64,000 bases of DNA from Chitinophaga varians (GTDB taxonomy: Bacteria > Bacteroidota > Bacteroidia > Chitinophagales > Chitinophagaceae). A program made the translations under genes and the position numbers. This document shows positions 35,110 to 43,071 of this stretch, piece after piece (position 1 is the first letter of the stretch; every line of letters begins with the position of its first letter). A model generated the notes under the pieces. That model saw nothing but the letters and a program-made list of their open reading frames with translations, ran no database searches and had not been told where the DNA came from. Location of the stretch: assembly GCF_014529945.1 (NCBI RefSeq), contig NZ_JACVFB010000005.1, positions 372,001 through 436,000 of the forward strand, read 5' to 3'.

Positions 35110-36675
35110 ATGGTTATCGAAATCAAAGTCCCTACGGTAGGAGAATCTATTAGCGAGGTAACAATTGCAAAGTGGTTGAAAAAAGACGGAGATTATGTGC
35201 AGCAGGACGAAGTGTTGTGTGAAATGGAATCAGAGAAGGCCACCTTTGAACTGAATGCAGAAAAAGCAGGTATCCTGAAAATTGCAGCACAGGAAGGAGC
35301 CACGCTGAAGATTGGTGATGTGGCTTGTACCATTGATACCGCTGCGGCAGCGCCTGCACAGGACGCAGCACCAGCACCGGCCGCACCGGTTGCCGCCGCC
35401 GCTCCGGCAGCAGCAGCTGAAGCGCCTGCAGCACCGGCAGTCAACAAAGGGGTCATTGAGATGAAAGTGCCTACAGTAGGTGAGTCTATCAGCGAAGTAA
35501 CCCTGGTAAAGTGGACTAAAAAGGAAGGCGACTATGTGGAAAGAGATGAAGTGCTGTGTGAACTGGAATCAGAGAAAGCTACTTTTGAACTGAACGCAGA
35601 AGAAGCCGGTGTACTGAGCCTCGTAGCCAAAGAAGGTGATACTTTAAAAATAGGCGATGTAGCCTGCAAAATAGATACCGGCGCACCGCGTCCGGCAGGT
35701 AAAGCCGCGCCAGCTGCTGCGCCGGCCGCTCAGCCAGCAAAAGCTGCCGCGCCACAGGCCCAACAGGCCCCGGTGACCAGCATCCCGAATGATATCCGCA
35801 CTACGCCGGTAGCGGCCGCAGTGATTGCCGATAAACAAGTAGATCCGGCTACCATCAAAGGTTCCGGCGCTCACGGCAAAATCATGAAAGATGATGTGTA
35901 TGCTGCCCTGAAGAACCCGGGCGTAGCCATCGGCCAGGAAATGTTCTCCCGCAACGAACGTCGCGAGAAAATGAGCAACCTGCGTAAAACCGTTTCCCGC
36001 CGCCTGGTAGAAGCTAAAAACACCACCGCTATGCTCACTACCTTCAACGAGGTAGACATGACCAACATCATGGCGCTGCGTGCTAAATACAAAGACATTT
36101 TCAAAAAACAGCATGAGGTGAACCTGGGCTTTATGAGCTTCTTCACCAAAGCCTGCTGCTTCGCATTACAGGAATTCCCTTCCGTAAATGCCTATATCGA
36201 TGGCGAAGAGCTGGTATACCACGATTACTGTGATGTTTCCATCGCAGTATCTGCCCCTAAAGGCCTGGTAGTACCGGTGATCCGTAACGCAGAAAGCCTG
36301 GACATGGCCGGTATCGAAAAAGCAGTGTTGGAACTGGCTACCAAAGCCCGTGAAAACAAGCTGACGATTCCTGAAATGACCGGTGGTACTTTCACCATCA
36401 CCAACGGTGGCGTATTCGGTTCCCTGATGAGCACGCCGATCATCAACATCCCGCAATCTGCGATCCTGGGCATGCACAAAATCCAGGACCGTCCGATGGC
36501 TGTTAATGGTCAGGTAGTGATCCGCCCCATGATGTACATCGCGCTGAGCTACGACCACCGTATCATCGACGGCCGTGAGTCTGTAAGCTTCCTCGTCAGA
36601 GTGAAAGAAATGCTGGAAAATCCTGAGCAACTGCTGTTCGGTAAAGATCCGCTGAAAGCGCTGCTGAAACTCTAA
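35110..36675 (+). CDS. odhB: 2-oxoglutarate dehydrogenase E2 (dihydrolipoyl succinyltransferase), two lipoyl domains
   Basis: A 521-residue E2 subunit. Two lipoyl domains (about 1-78 and 116-193) each contain the lipoylated lysine in ESEKATFEL (Lys43 and Lys157) and are very similar to each other. An Ala/Pro-rich linker joins them. The E3/E1-binding domain ([36 protein letters not shown]) and the catalytic domain follow, with the active-site histidine and aspartate in [11 protein letters not shown]. Most 2-oxoglutarate E2 proteins have one lipoyl domain, so the doubling is unusual. It ends at a strong terminator. Confidence 0.95.
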   Translation: MVIEIKVPTVGESISEVTIAKWLKKDGDYVQQDEVLCEMESEKATFELNAEKAGILKIAAQEGATLKIGDVACTIDTAAAAPAQDAAPAPAAPVAAAAPAAAAEAPAAPAVNKGVIEMKVPTVGESISEVTLVKWTKKEGDYVERDEVLCELESEKATFELNAEEAGVLSLVAKEGDTLKIGDVACKIDTGAPRPAGKAAPAAAPAAQPAKAAAPQAQQAPVTSIPNDIRTTPVAAAVIADKQVDPATIKGSGAHGKIMKDDVYAALKNPGVAIGQEMFSRNERREKMSNLRKTVSRRLVEAKNTTAMLTTFNEVDMTNIMALRAKYKDIFKKQHEVNLGFMSFFTKACCFALQEFPSVNAYIDGEELVYHDYCDVSIAVSAPKGLVVPVIRNAESLDMAGIEKAVLELATKARENKLTIPEMTGGTFTITNGGVFGSLMSTPIINIPQSAILGMHKIQDRPMAVNGQVVIRPMMYIALSYDHRIIDGRESVSFLVRVKEMLENPEQLLFGKDPLKALLKL

Positions 36676-36696
36676 TAACAGCTTTAAAAAATATAG

Positions 36697-36729
36697 CGGG
36701 GCGAAGAGCAATCTTCGCCCCGTTTTTTT
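36697..36729 (+). terminator. Terminator after odhB
   Basis: CGGGGCGAAGA (36697-36707) pairs with TCTTCGCCCCG (36712-36722) around a four-base loop, followed by seven T residues. Confidence 0.93.
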
Positions 36730-36733
36730 AGGA

Positions 36734-36741
36734 TACCTTTG
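36734..36741 (+). promoter_or_regulatory. -7 box three bases before the methyltransferase start
   Basis: TACCTTTG matches TAnnTTTG exactly and is only three bases from the ATG at 36745, directly after the odhB terminator. Transcription from here would start at about the start codon. Confidence 0.5.
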
Positions 36742-36744
36742 TAT

Positions 36745-37902
36745 ATGACCCGTTGGGAGAATTATGTAGCATCCGCTACCAAAATTATCGGCGCCTATCA
36801 GGGCAGCCTGCCATTGCATCATTTCCTGAAAGCTTTTTTCAAGGAACACCCTTATATGGGCAGCCGCGACCGGCGCTGGATTTCGCAGTTGGTATATCAC
36901 TACTACCGCCTCGGCGACTGGGGCCGGGAATTGCCCACAGCAGAGCGTTTGACGGCAGGCACTTTTCTGTGCGAACATACCTCCACCGATCTGCTTAAAG
37001 CATTGAAACCTGAATGGGATGAACAGATTACCCTGCCGGTGGCAGAGAAAGCTGCCTTGTTGAAACTACCGGTAACGGCTACACGTATTTTCCCGTTGCT
37101 GGATGAATTGTCCCCCGCGATGGATGCAGAAGCTTTCGGACTATCGTTTCTGCAACAGCCACGGTTGTTTATCCGTGTGCGGAACGGCAGGCTGGACAAG
37201 GTATTGAAGCTGTTGAAGGAAGCTGCTGTGCCATACGAAGTAGCTGAAAACAATGCCACCGTGGCCCTGCCCAATGGTACTAAAGTAGAGACACTGTTGA
37301 CCGAAAAAAGCTGGTACGAAGTACAGGATGCTTCCAGTCAACAGACCGGTACCTTATTCCACCCCGCGCCTAACCAGCGCTGGTGGGACTGCTGCGCCGC
37401 CAGCGGTGGTAAGTCCATCCTGCTGAAAGACCAGCAGCCCAATGTACAATTGCTTGTCAGTGATGTACGGCGGTCTATCCTCGAAAACCTGCAGCAACGT
37501 TTTACGGCCGCCGGTATCAAAAATTACGAAGCACGTGTTGCTGACCTTACCGCCGAGCGTTTTCCTGAAACGATGGGGCAGCAACGGTTTGACGGGATCA
37601 TCCTCGATGCGCCCTGCAGCGGTTCCGGTACCTGGGGCCGTACACCGGAAAGCGTCAGTTTCTTCAAACGGGAAGAGATCGGCAAATATCAGCAGTTACA
37701 AAAACGTATAGCCCATAACGTTATACCCTTCCTGAAAAAGGGCGGTTCACTGATTTACATTACCTGTTCCGTGTTCCGGCAGGAGAATGAAGATGTGGTG
37801 AAATATATTGAAGAAAATAGCGAGCTGCGGCAGCAGGAAGGAGGCGTTATTGCCGGATATGGCAAGGGCGCGGATACCATGTTTGCCGTAAGATTTTCGT
37901 AA
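36745..37902 (+). CDS. RsmB/NSUN-type RNA cytosine-5 methyltransferase
   Basis: A 385-residue SAM-dependent methyltransferase of the RsmB/NOP2 group, which methylates cytosines in rRNA or tRNA. Motif I is in WWDCCAASGGKSILL, motif IV in LDAPCSGSGTWGRTPE (helper cysteine) and motif VI in YITCSVFRQENE (nucleophile cysteine). The N-terminal part is a NusB-like helical region (about 1-120), shorter than in full RsmB. An ATG at 36745 is chosen; a TTG two codons earlier overlaps the -7 box. The target RNA is not determined. Confidence 0.88.
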   Translation: MTRWENYVASATKIIGAYQGSLPLHHFLKAFFKEHPYMGSRDRRWISQLVYHYYRLGDWGRELPTAERLTAGTFLCEHTSTDLLKALKPEWDEQITLPVAEKAALLKLPVTATRIFPLLDELSPAMDAEAFGLSFLQQPRLFIRVRNGRLDKVLKLLKEAAVPYEVAENNATVALPNGTKVETLLTEKSWYEVQDASSQQTGTLFHPAPNQRWWDCCAASGGKSILLKDQQPNVQLLVSDVRRSILENLQQRFTAAGIKNYEARVADLTAERFPETMGQQRFDGIILDAPCSGSGTWGRTPESVSFFKREEIGKYQQLQKRIAHNVIPFLKKGGSLIYITCSVFRQENEDVVKYIEENSELRQQEGGVIAGYGKGADTMFAVRFS

Positions 37903-37913
37903 TCAATCATTTG

Positions 37914-37921
37914 TATTTTTG
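37914..37921 (+). promoter_or_regulatory. -7 box upstream of the ATPase pair
   Basis: TATTTTTG matches TAnnTTTG exactly. Its last bases run into the first TGACAA half-site of the array that follows, so a protein bound there would block or touch RNA polymerase. Confidence 0.45.
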
Positions 37922-37993
37922 ACAATAGAAATTTTGTTAAATATTTTGACAATAGATTTTTTGTCATTTAATTTGACAAAAAATCCATTGTCA
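37920..37993. promoter_or_regulatory. Operator-like array of six alternating half-sites
   Basis: Three tandem units with a 27-bp period each hold the dyad TGACAA-N8-TTGTCA: 37920-37939 (second half TTGTTA), 37947-37966 and 37974-37993. The units are seven bases apart, so six half-sites alternate in direction with spacers of 8, 7, 8, 7 and 8. The final A of the last half-site is the A of the ATG of the first ATPase gene. The 12-bp arms 37955-37966 and 37974-37985 are also a perfect inverted repeat. The layout suggests cooperative binding by a dimeric regulator. Confidence 0.8.
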
Positions 37994-39168
37994 TGAAAAA
38001 CCTCATTGGTATCCCCGCCCGACTCGATAACTTTTATCAGCGTCAACGCGAAGTAGATCTCGTTGACCGCTCATTATCGAACGGGAATAATATTCAGATA
38101 GCCGCACCCCGCAGGGTGGGCAAAACTTCGATTCTTTGTTATCTACTGGATAACAGCGTTTCTGGTCGACATTATGTATACATTGATACGGAGAGTGTAA
38201 CCGAGTCGTATCAATTTTATAAAAAGATGCTAGAGGCGATTGTGAGATCGCCGGTTATATCGAAAACCGTGAAACTTGCTGCCGGGTTAAAGGACAAAAG
38301 CGGCCGTTTTTTCAATAAAATCAAAAGCATCTCTATCCTCAATAATTCCGTGGAGTTTAATAACGATATGGCTCCAAGGGACTATCATGCGGAGTTTTAC
38401 CATTTTTTGCTGGCTTATGCCGAAGCAGAGGAGACGCCACTGGTATTGCTGATAGATGAATTTCCGCAAACCATCCAGAATATTGGTAATACAGATCCTG
38501 CTACAGCTGTTGTTTTCCTGCAACAGAACAGGGAAATCAGGCTAGATCCGGTGGTTTCACAAAAAGTCCGTTTCGTATATACAGGGTCAATAGGCCTGAA
38601 CCAGACCGTAGCTGCATTGAATGCTACTGCTACTATTAACGACCTGGCTTCGCTGGAGGTAAAGCCGCTTACTGAGGAAGAAGCGCTGGACTTATTTCAT
38701 TTGTTGTTGCGCCAGGAACAGAGAACAGCTGATAATAGTGGGAACGCCGCTTTTAAGGAGATGGTACGGTGGTTTATTCCATTTCACATTCAGCTGGTGG
38801 TACAGGAGGCTCTGCTAATTAGCCAACCTGGAACGGTCATTACCCGGCAAAAAATTGTTTCCGCAATAAAAGAGGTGTTAAGCCTGAAACATAAAAATCA
38901 CTTTGCACATTATCATACCCGGTTGAAAATGCACTTCAAAAATGGGGCTTTTCTTTATGCAGAAGAGTTTTTGAAACAACTAGCCACAAGAAAACGATTA
39001 GATAAAACTGCAGCCGCAGCATTGGCAACCACTTGCAGGGTAACTGATTATCGCCTGGTCATCGAAAACCTCATATATGATGGTTACATTGAGTTTGATG
39101 ATGACTCACAAAACTATCTTTTTAATTCCCCCATTCTTATGCGATGGTGGGAGCTCCATATATGTTAG
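37993..39168 (+). CDS. P-loop ATPase with C-terminal winged-helix-like region (first of a pair)
   Basis: A 391-residue AAA+/STAND-type ATPase. Walker A is APRRVGKTS (38-46) and Walker B LVLLIDEFPQ (150-159, with Asp-Glu). A sensor-like FVYTGSIGL follows near 195-202. The C-terminal part (about 290-391) is helical and contains a winged-helix-like stretch with FKNGAFLYAEEFLKQLATRKRLDKTAAAALATTCRVTDYRLVIENLIYDGYI. Members of this ATPase group often bind DNA or act as molecular switches. It has no signal peptide. The second ATPase gene starts three bases after its stop. A half-site array lies directly upstream. The biological role is unknown; defence or stress signalling is possible but unproved. 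Confidence 0.8.
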   Translation: MKNLIGIPARLDNFYQRQREVDLVDRSLSNGNNIQIAAPRRVGKTSILCYLLDNSVSGRHYVYIDTESVTESYQFYKKMLEAIVRSPVISKTVKLAAGLKDKSGRFFNKIKSISILNNSVEFNNDMAPRDYHAEFYHFLLAYAEAEETPLVLLIDEFPQTIQNIGNTDPATAVVFLQQNREIRLDPVVSQKVRFVYTGSIGLNQTVAALNATATINDLASLEVKPLTEEEALDLFHLLLRQEQRTADNSGNAAFKEMVRWFIPFHIQLVVQEALLISQPGTVITRQKIVSAIKEVLSLKHKNHFAHYHTRLKMHFKNGAFLYAEEFLKQLATRKRLDKTAAAALATTCRVTDYRLVIENLIYDGYIEFDDDSQNYLFNSPILMRWWELHIC

Positions 39169-39171
39169 CTT

Positions 39172-41127
39172 ATGAGCATCTTCTTATATAATCCTGACAA
39201 AAAGGACAAACCTGCGTTTTTGGACGAATTTGTTATCCGTACCCGCATATTTGATGATATGTTTCGGGAGATCAGCACGGATAAAATGATTGTACCCGAA
39301 CAGCATTACATGATCGTGGGTCCACGAGGGGCAGGGAAAACCAGTATGCTGCTACGGCTGAAATATGCTGTGGAAGATGACCCTGTATTATCCAGACGGG
39401 TGATCCCGGTGATGTTTGGAGAAGAGCAGTATAATATTGGAGAGCTGGGGAACTTATGGGAACGTATTGCGGAATATCTTGAAGATTATCATGGTTTCGA
39501 AGATATTACGGGAGAAATAAGGAAGCATATTCACCGGGATGATTATGAGGAAGCTACTTTCAGAATATTGATCAAATATCTGGATCAACGACAGCAGGAT
39601 AGAATCTTGCTGCTGATTGATAACATTGGTCAGCTGTTTGATAAGTTCGACATCAACGAAATCAGGCGTCTACGGGAGGTATTGCAGACATTTCCACACA
39701 TTAGGCTGGTAGCGGGTTCTCCAACGATACTACACTATGTCGTTGATTACGATCAACCTCTGCATGAGTTTTTTAAAATCATACGATTAAACAGCCTTAC
39801 TGATGAAGAAGCGACGATACTATTGCGTAAGCTAGGTGTTGTTCATCATGAAGAAGAAAAGATAGAACGGATACTTGCTCAAATGCCGGAACGTGTAGCA
39901 ACGTTAAATACTTTATCAGGCGGAATTCCCAGAACAGTTGTTTTGTTATTTAAGGTGTTCGTAGACAATGAACATGGTAACGCATTAAGTGATCTGGAAA
40001 ATATTTTGGATGCTGTAACGCCCTTATATAAACATAGAATGGATGACCTTCCACCGCAGCAACAGAAAATCGTTGATGCTGTAGCATTACATTGGGAACC
40101 GATAGAAGTGAAAGACTTGACAAAGGCGATTAGGTTGGAAAGTAAAGTAATATCAGCCCAATTGAGGCAACTGGAGAAAAACCAGGTGATAGAAAAGTAC
40201 CGGACTAAAACCAAAAACCATCAGTACCAGTTGAAGGAGCGTTTCTTTAATATCTGGTATTTGATGCGTTATGGTCGGAAAATGGACCGGAATAAGGTAA
40301 TATGGTTGGTGAAGTTTCTGGAGGCATGGTGTGAAAAAGGTGAAATAGAGAGGAGGATTAAAGATTATGTTAGGAAGGCCAAAAGAGGATTGTTGAATGA
40401 TAATACGTTAGAGATATATGGATTGACTTATTCCTTTTTTGAGAATATCAAGACTGATACAAAATTATTGTTGAAGAACAATATCCCATCCCATCTTTCA
40501 AAGAATATAATAGTTAAAGATGAGGATTTGTTGATTGCCTTCGACCAAGAGGTAAGAAAGAAAAATGGAAGAAAAGCCTTTGAGATTGTAAAGAACTTTG
40601 ATCTGACTAAAGAAAAAAACCGTGATAAAATATTGGCATATTTAATAAAGGCTGACGTGGATTACGTTGTATATTCTGCTAAGCAATGGCTTAAGATCAA
40701 TGAACGTAATGAGAATGTATCAAGTCTGTTTTTTATTACAGGATTAATATTGGCATCTCATAACATCTTAAAGTACTTATATGAGGCTGACAATGAAGAG
40801 CTGTTTGATATGGTGAAAAGTCTTTCAAAACTTCTTAGTTTGAATCATGATAAAATAACGGTCGGGGCCAAAGGCCTCATTCTTGCATTAATTCAATTTT
40901 TGCTATGTGCCAATCACTTTGAAATGGTGATAGACTTCTTTGAGAATAATAGTTTTATAAAAGAACGAATGCAGTCTTTGCATCAACTTTCACTATATTA
41001 TATAGCAATTGTTAATAAAGATGAAAAAAGGATTTATGCTATTTCCGCACAGCTGGAACAGACGGTTGGTTTAGAACGAATGGATAGATTTGTTAAAGAA
41101 GTAGAAGAAATCAAGCATATTAAATAA
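39172..41127 (+). CDS. Large P-loop ATPase with helical-repeat C-terminus (second of a pair)
   Basis: A 651-residue protein. Walker A is GPRGAGKTS (50-58). Walker B is RILLLIDNIGQ (144-154), where the usual glutamate after the aspartate is asparagine. LSGGIPRTVVLLFK near 248-261 matches the GGxPR sensor-2 region of the ORC/STAND branch. A winged-helix stretch follows (about 295-345, with EVKDLTKAIRLESKVISAQLRQLEKNQVI). The last 300 residues are helix-rich, likely a repeat scaffold. The codons from about 40300 onward are AT-rich, unlike neighbouring genes, which suggests acquisition from elsewhere. It is co-transcribed with the first ATPase and probably forms a complex or relay with it (inference). 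Confidence 0.78.
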   Translation: MSIFLYNPDKKDKPAFLDEFVIRTRIFDDMFREISTDKMIVPEQHYMIVGPRGAGKTSMLLRLKYAVEDDPVLSRRVIPVMFGEEQYNIGELGNLWERIAEYLEDYHGFEDITGEIRKHIHRDDYEEATFRILIKYLDQRQQDRILLLIDNIGQLFDKFDINEIRRLREVLQTFPHIRLVAGSPTILHYVVDYDQPLHEFFKIIRLNSLTDEEATILLRKLGVVHHEEEKIERILAQMPERVATLNTLSGGIPRTVVLLFKVFVDNEHGNALSDLENILDAVTPLYKHRMDDLPPQQQKIVDAVALHWEPIEVKDLTKAIRLESKVISAQLRQLEKNQVIEKYRTKTKNHQYQLKERFFNIWYLMRYGRKMDRNKVIWLVKFLEAWCEKGEIERRIKDYVRKAKRGLLNDNTLEIYGLTYSFFENIKTDTKLLLKNNIPSHLSKNIIVKDEDLLIAFDQEVRKKNGRKAFEIVKNFDLTKEKNRDKILAYLIKADVDYVVYSAKQWLKINERNENVSSLFFITGLILASHNILKYLYEADNEELFDMVKSLSKLLSLNHDKITVGAKGLILALIQFLLCANHFEMVIDFFENNSFIKERMQSLHQLSLYYIAIVNKDEKRIYAISAQLEQTVGLERMDRFVKEVEEIKHIK

Positions 41128-41135
41128 AATTGTAT

Positions 41136-41678
41136 TCATTCCCGCACTAACGCCCACATATTAATATCAAACAATCTTCCTTCCCATTCCATCCATTTTT
41201 TGAGCGTGCCTTCCTGCCGGAAGCCGTTCTTCAGCAGCACTCTTTCGGAGGAAATATTGGCGGGCATGACTTCTGCCTCTATGCGACTGAGTTCCAGTTC
41301 GCGGAAGCCGTAGCGCACCAGTTCGAGGATGGCTTCGGTCATGTATCCCTGGCCCCAATAGGCGTGTGCGAGGGCGTAAACGATCACGCCGCGGTGCAGT
41401 TGTGGAAAACTGTTAAAGCCGATGGTACCGATGAGTTTTGACTGTCCCTGAAGGGTGATACCCCAACGGATACCCAGGTGGTCTTTAAATCGATGATAGA
41501 AATAGGAGATGACTCTTTCCGCGTCCAGTTCCGTTTTGAGCGGCATCACGTGGTAGTATTGCGTCACGAGGGGATCGCTGAAAAGTTCCAGCAGATCGGC
41601 AGCATGCCAGGGCTGTAGCTCTACAAGGTCCAGGCGGGGAGTGTGCAGTTGGGGAAATATGTTGGGTAACGGATGCAT
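41136..41678 (-). CDS. GNAT acetyltransferase (RimJ/RimL type)
   Basis: About 180 residues. The fold is clear: TPRLDLVELQPWHAADLLELFSDP, GITLQGQSKLIGTIGF, the acetyl-CoA loop YWGQGYMTEAILELVRYGF, and the closing NISSERVLLKNGFRQEGTLKKW. RimJ/RimL relatives acetylate protein N-termini or small molecules; the substrate here is unknown. The start at 41678 is preferred over the ATG ten codons upstream, because a near-match -7 box (minus-strand TATTTTAG, 41696-41703) lies between them. It converges with the ATPase pair, nine bases away. Confidence 0.85.
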   Translation of the reverse strand: MHPLPNIFPQLHTPRLDLVELQPWHAADLLELFSDPLVTQYYHVMPLKTELDAERVISYFYHRFKDHLGIRWGITLQGQSKLIGTIGFNSFPQLHRGVIVYALAHAYWGQGYMTEAILELVRYGFRELELSRIEAEVMPANISSERVLLKNGFRQEGTLKKWMEWEGRLFDINMWALVRE

Positions 41679-41706
41679 ACAATCGGTGGTTATCTCTCTA
41701 AAATAC

Positions 41707-41733
41707 AAAAAAAGAGCGGGATGGTTCCCGCTC
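41707..41733 (-). terminator. Terminator after mnmA
   Basis: On the minus strand GAGCGGGA and TCCCGCTC (41733-41726 and 41721-41714) form an eight-pair stem with a four-base loop followed by seven T residues. Confidence 0.88.
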
Positions 41734-41757
41734 TTATATGTTTATAGTGTATAAGAT

Positions 41758-42870
41758 TTATTGGTGCAGTGAAATGGGGCCACGCTGGATGATACCACCA
41801 CCGATCACATCATCGCCTTCATAGAAAACGGCTGATTGTCCAGGTGCGATACCTTTTACGTGCTCAAAGAAGTTGACTTTCACTTTGCCTTCTTCATTGT
41901 GCAGGATGCTCAGGGCGCCTGGATCTTTGTAGCGGATTTTAGTGATGGCTTCCATGCCTTCGGGGATAGTTTCATATTTACCCATGTTGAGGCCGCTCAC
42001 GAACATTTCATTTTTCTGCAGTTCGTCTTCGTTGCCGAGTACGATGGTATTGGTTTCCGGGATGATTTCGGTGACAAATACCGGGCGTCCGAGGGCGATA
42101 TCAAGACCTTTGCGTTGTCCGATGGTATAGAAGGGGTAACCTTTGTGTTTACCCACGATGGTGCCGTCGGCCAGCACGAAGTTGCCGCCGTTCACTCTTT
42201 CTTCCAGTCCTTCTACTTTCCGTTTGAGGAATCCGCGGTAGTCGTTATCGGGCACGAAGCAGATCTCATAGCTTTCTGCTTTTTTAGCCAGTTCGGGATA
42301 ACCGAAGTCGAAGGCCATCTGCCTGATTTCCGTTTTCCGGTACTTCCCGAGGGGAAGGATGGTACGGGCGAGGACGTCCTGCTGGATGCCCCACAGTACA
42401 TAGCTCTGATCTTTTGTTTCGTCGATTCCTTTGCTGATAACCATTCGGTCGTTGTCATGACGCCGGATCTGGCCGTAGTGTCCGGTGGCAATAAAATCAC
42501 AGTCCATGGCATCGGCCCGTTTCATGAGGGCGCGCCATTTGATATGTGTATTGCACAGTACGCACGGATTGGGGGTGCGACCGGCAATATATTCGTCTAC
42601 GAAGTTATTGATGACAAAGTCCCCGAATTCATCGCGGATATCCAGCACGAAGTGCGGAAATCCGTGATGCACCGCGGCAGCGCGGGCATCATTGAATGAG
42701 TCGAGGTTACAGCAGCCGGTTTCCTTTTTACTGGCACCGGCAGAAGCATAATCCCAGGTTTTCATGGTGATACCCACCACTTCATAGCCCTGCTCATGCA
42801 ACATCAGCGCTGTAACGGTACTATCGATACCGCCGCTCATGGCCACCAGCACTTTACCATGCTTGCTCAT
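41758..42870 (-). CDS. mnmA: tRNA 2-thiouridylase MnmA
   Basis: A 370-residue enzyme that inserts sulfur into uridine 34 of tRNAs for Lys, Glu and Gln. The ATP-binding PP-loop is SGGIDSTV (12-19). The catalytic cysteines are Cys103 (within NPCVLCN) and Cys204 (YEICFVPD). The closing beta-barrel domain includes ALGRPVFVTEI and GIAPGQSAVFYEGDDVIGGG. Length is normal. It is a single-gene unit with a -7 box 20 bases upstream of the start and a terminator downstream. Confidence 0.96.
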   Translation of the reverse strand: MSKHGKVLVAMSGGIDSTVTALMLHEQGYEVVGITMKTWDYASAGASKKETGCCNLDSFNDARAAAVHHGFPHFVLDIRDEFGDFVINNFVDEYIAGRTPNPCVLCNTHIKWRALMKRADAMDCDFIATGHYGQIRRHDNDRMVISKGIDETKDQSYVLWGIQQDVLARTILPLGKYRKTEIRQMAFDFGYPELAKKAESYEICFVPDNDYRGFLKRKVEGLEERVNGGNFVLADGTIVGKHKGYPFYTIGQRKGLDIALGRPVFVTEIIPETNTIVLGNEDELQKNEMFVSGLNMGKYETIPEGMEAITKIRYKDPGALSILHNEEGKVKVNFFEHVKGIAPGQSAVFYEGDDVIGGGIIQRGPISLHQ

Positions 42871-42890
42871 TTTTTTAAAGTTTAAGGATG

Positions 42891-42898
42891 CAAAATTA
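42891..42898 (-). promoter_or_regulatory. -7 box for mnmA
   Basis: On the minus strand TAATTTTG matches TAnnTTTG, 20 bases upstream of the mnmA ATG. Confidence 0.45.
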
Positions 42899-43071
42899 CT
42901 GATTTTCCGGGCAACCGCCTATTGATAGAATTAATGCCGCTATTGAGGCTACTTATGAGCTTGATAGCATTTTACCCGGTTTTAGCTAATATTTGTCCAC
43001 ACACTATAATTTGTAACAGCAAGATTATATATTTATTGGATTAAGTATCTATTTAGCCTAATTTAGACCTG

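Noticed and set aside
36739-36744. TTG at 36739 as start of the methyltransferase
   Set aside because: It overlaps the -7 promoter box; the ATG six bases later is the better start.
37920-37993. 27-bp tandem repeats as a CRISPR fragment
   Set aside because: There are no unique spacers; the repeats are head to tail with internal dyads, abut a start codon and lack cas genes nearby.
41836-42699. Plus-strand open frame opposite mnmA
   Set aside because: MnmA has its PP-loop and catalytic cysteines on the minus strand; the opposite frame has no homology signal.
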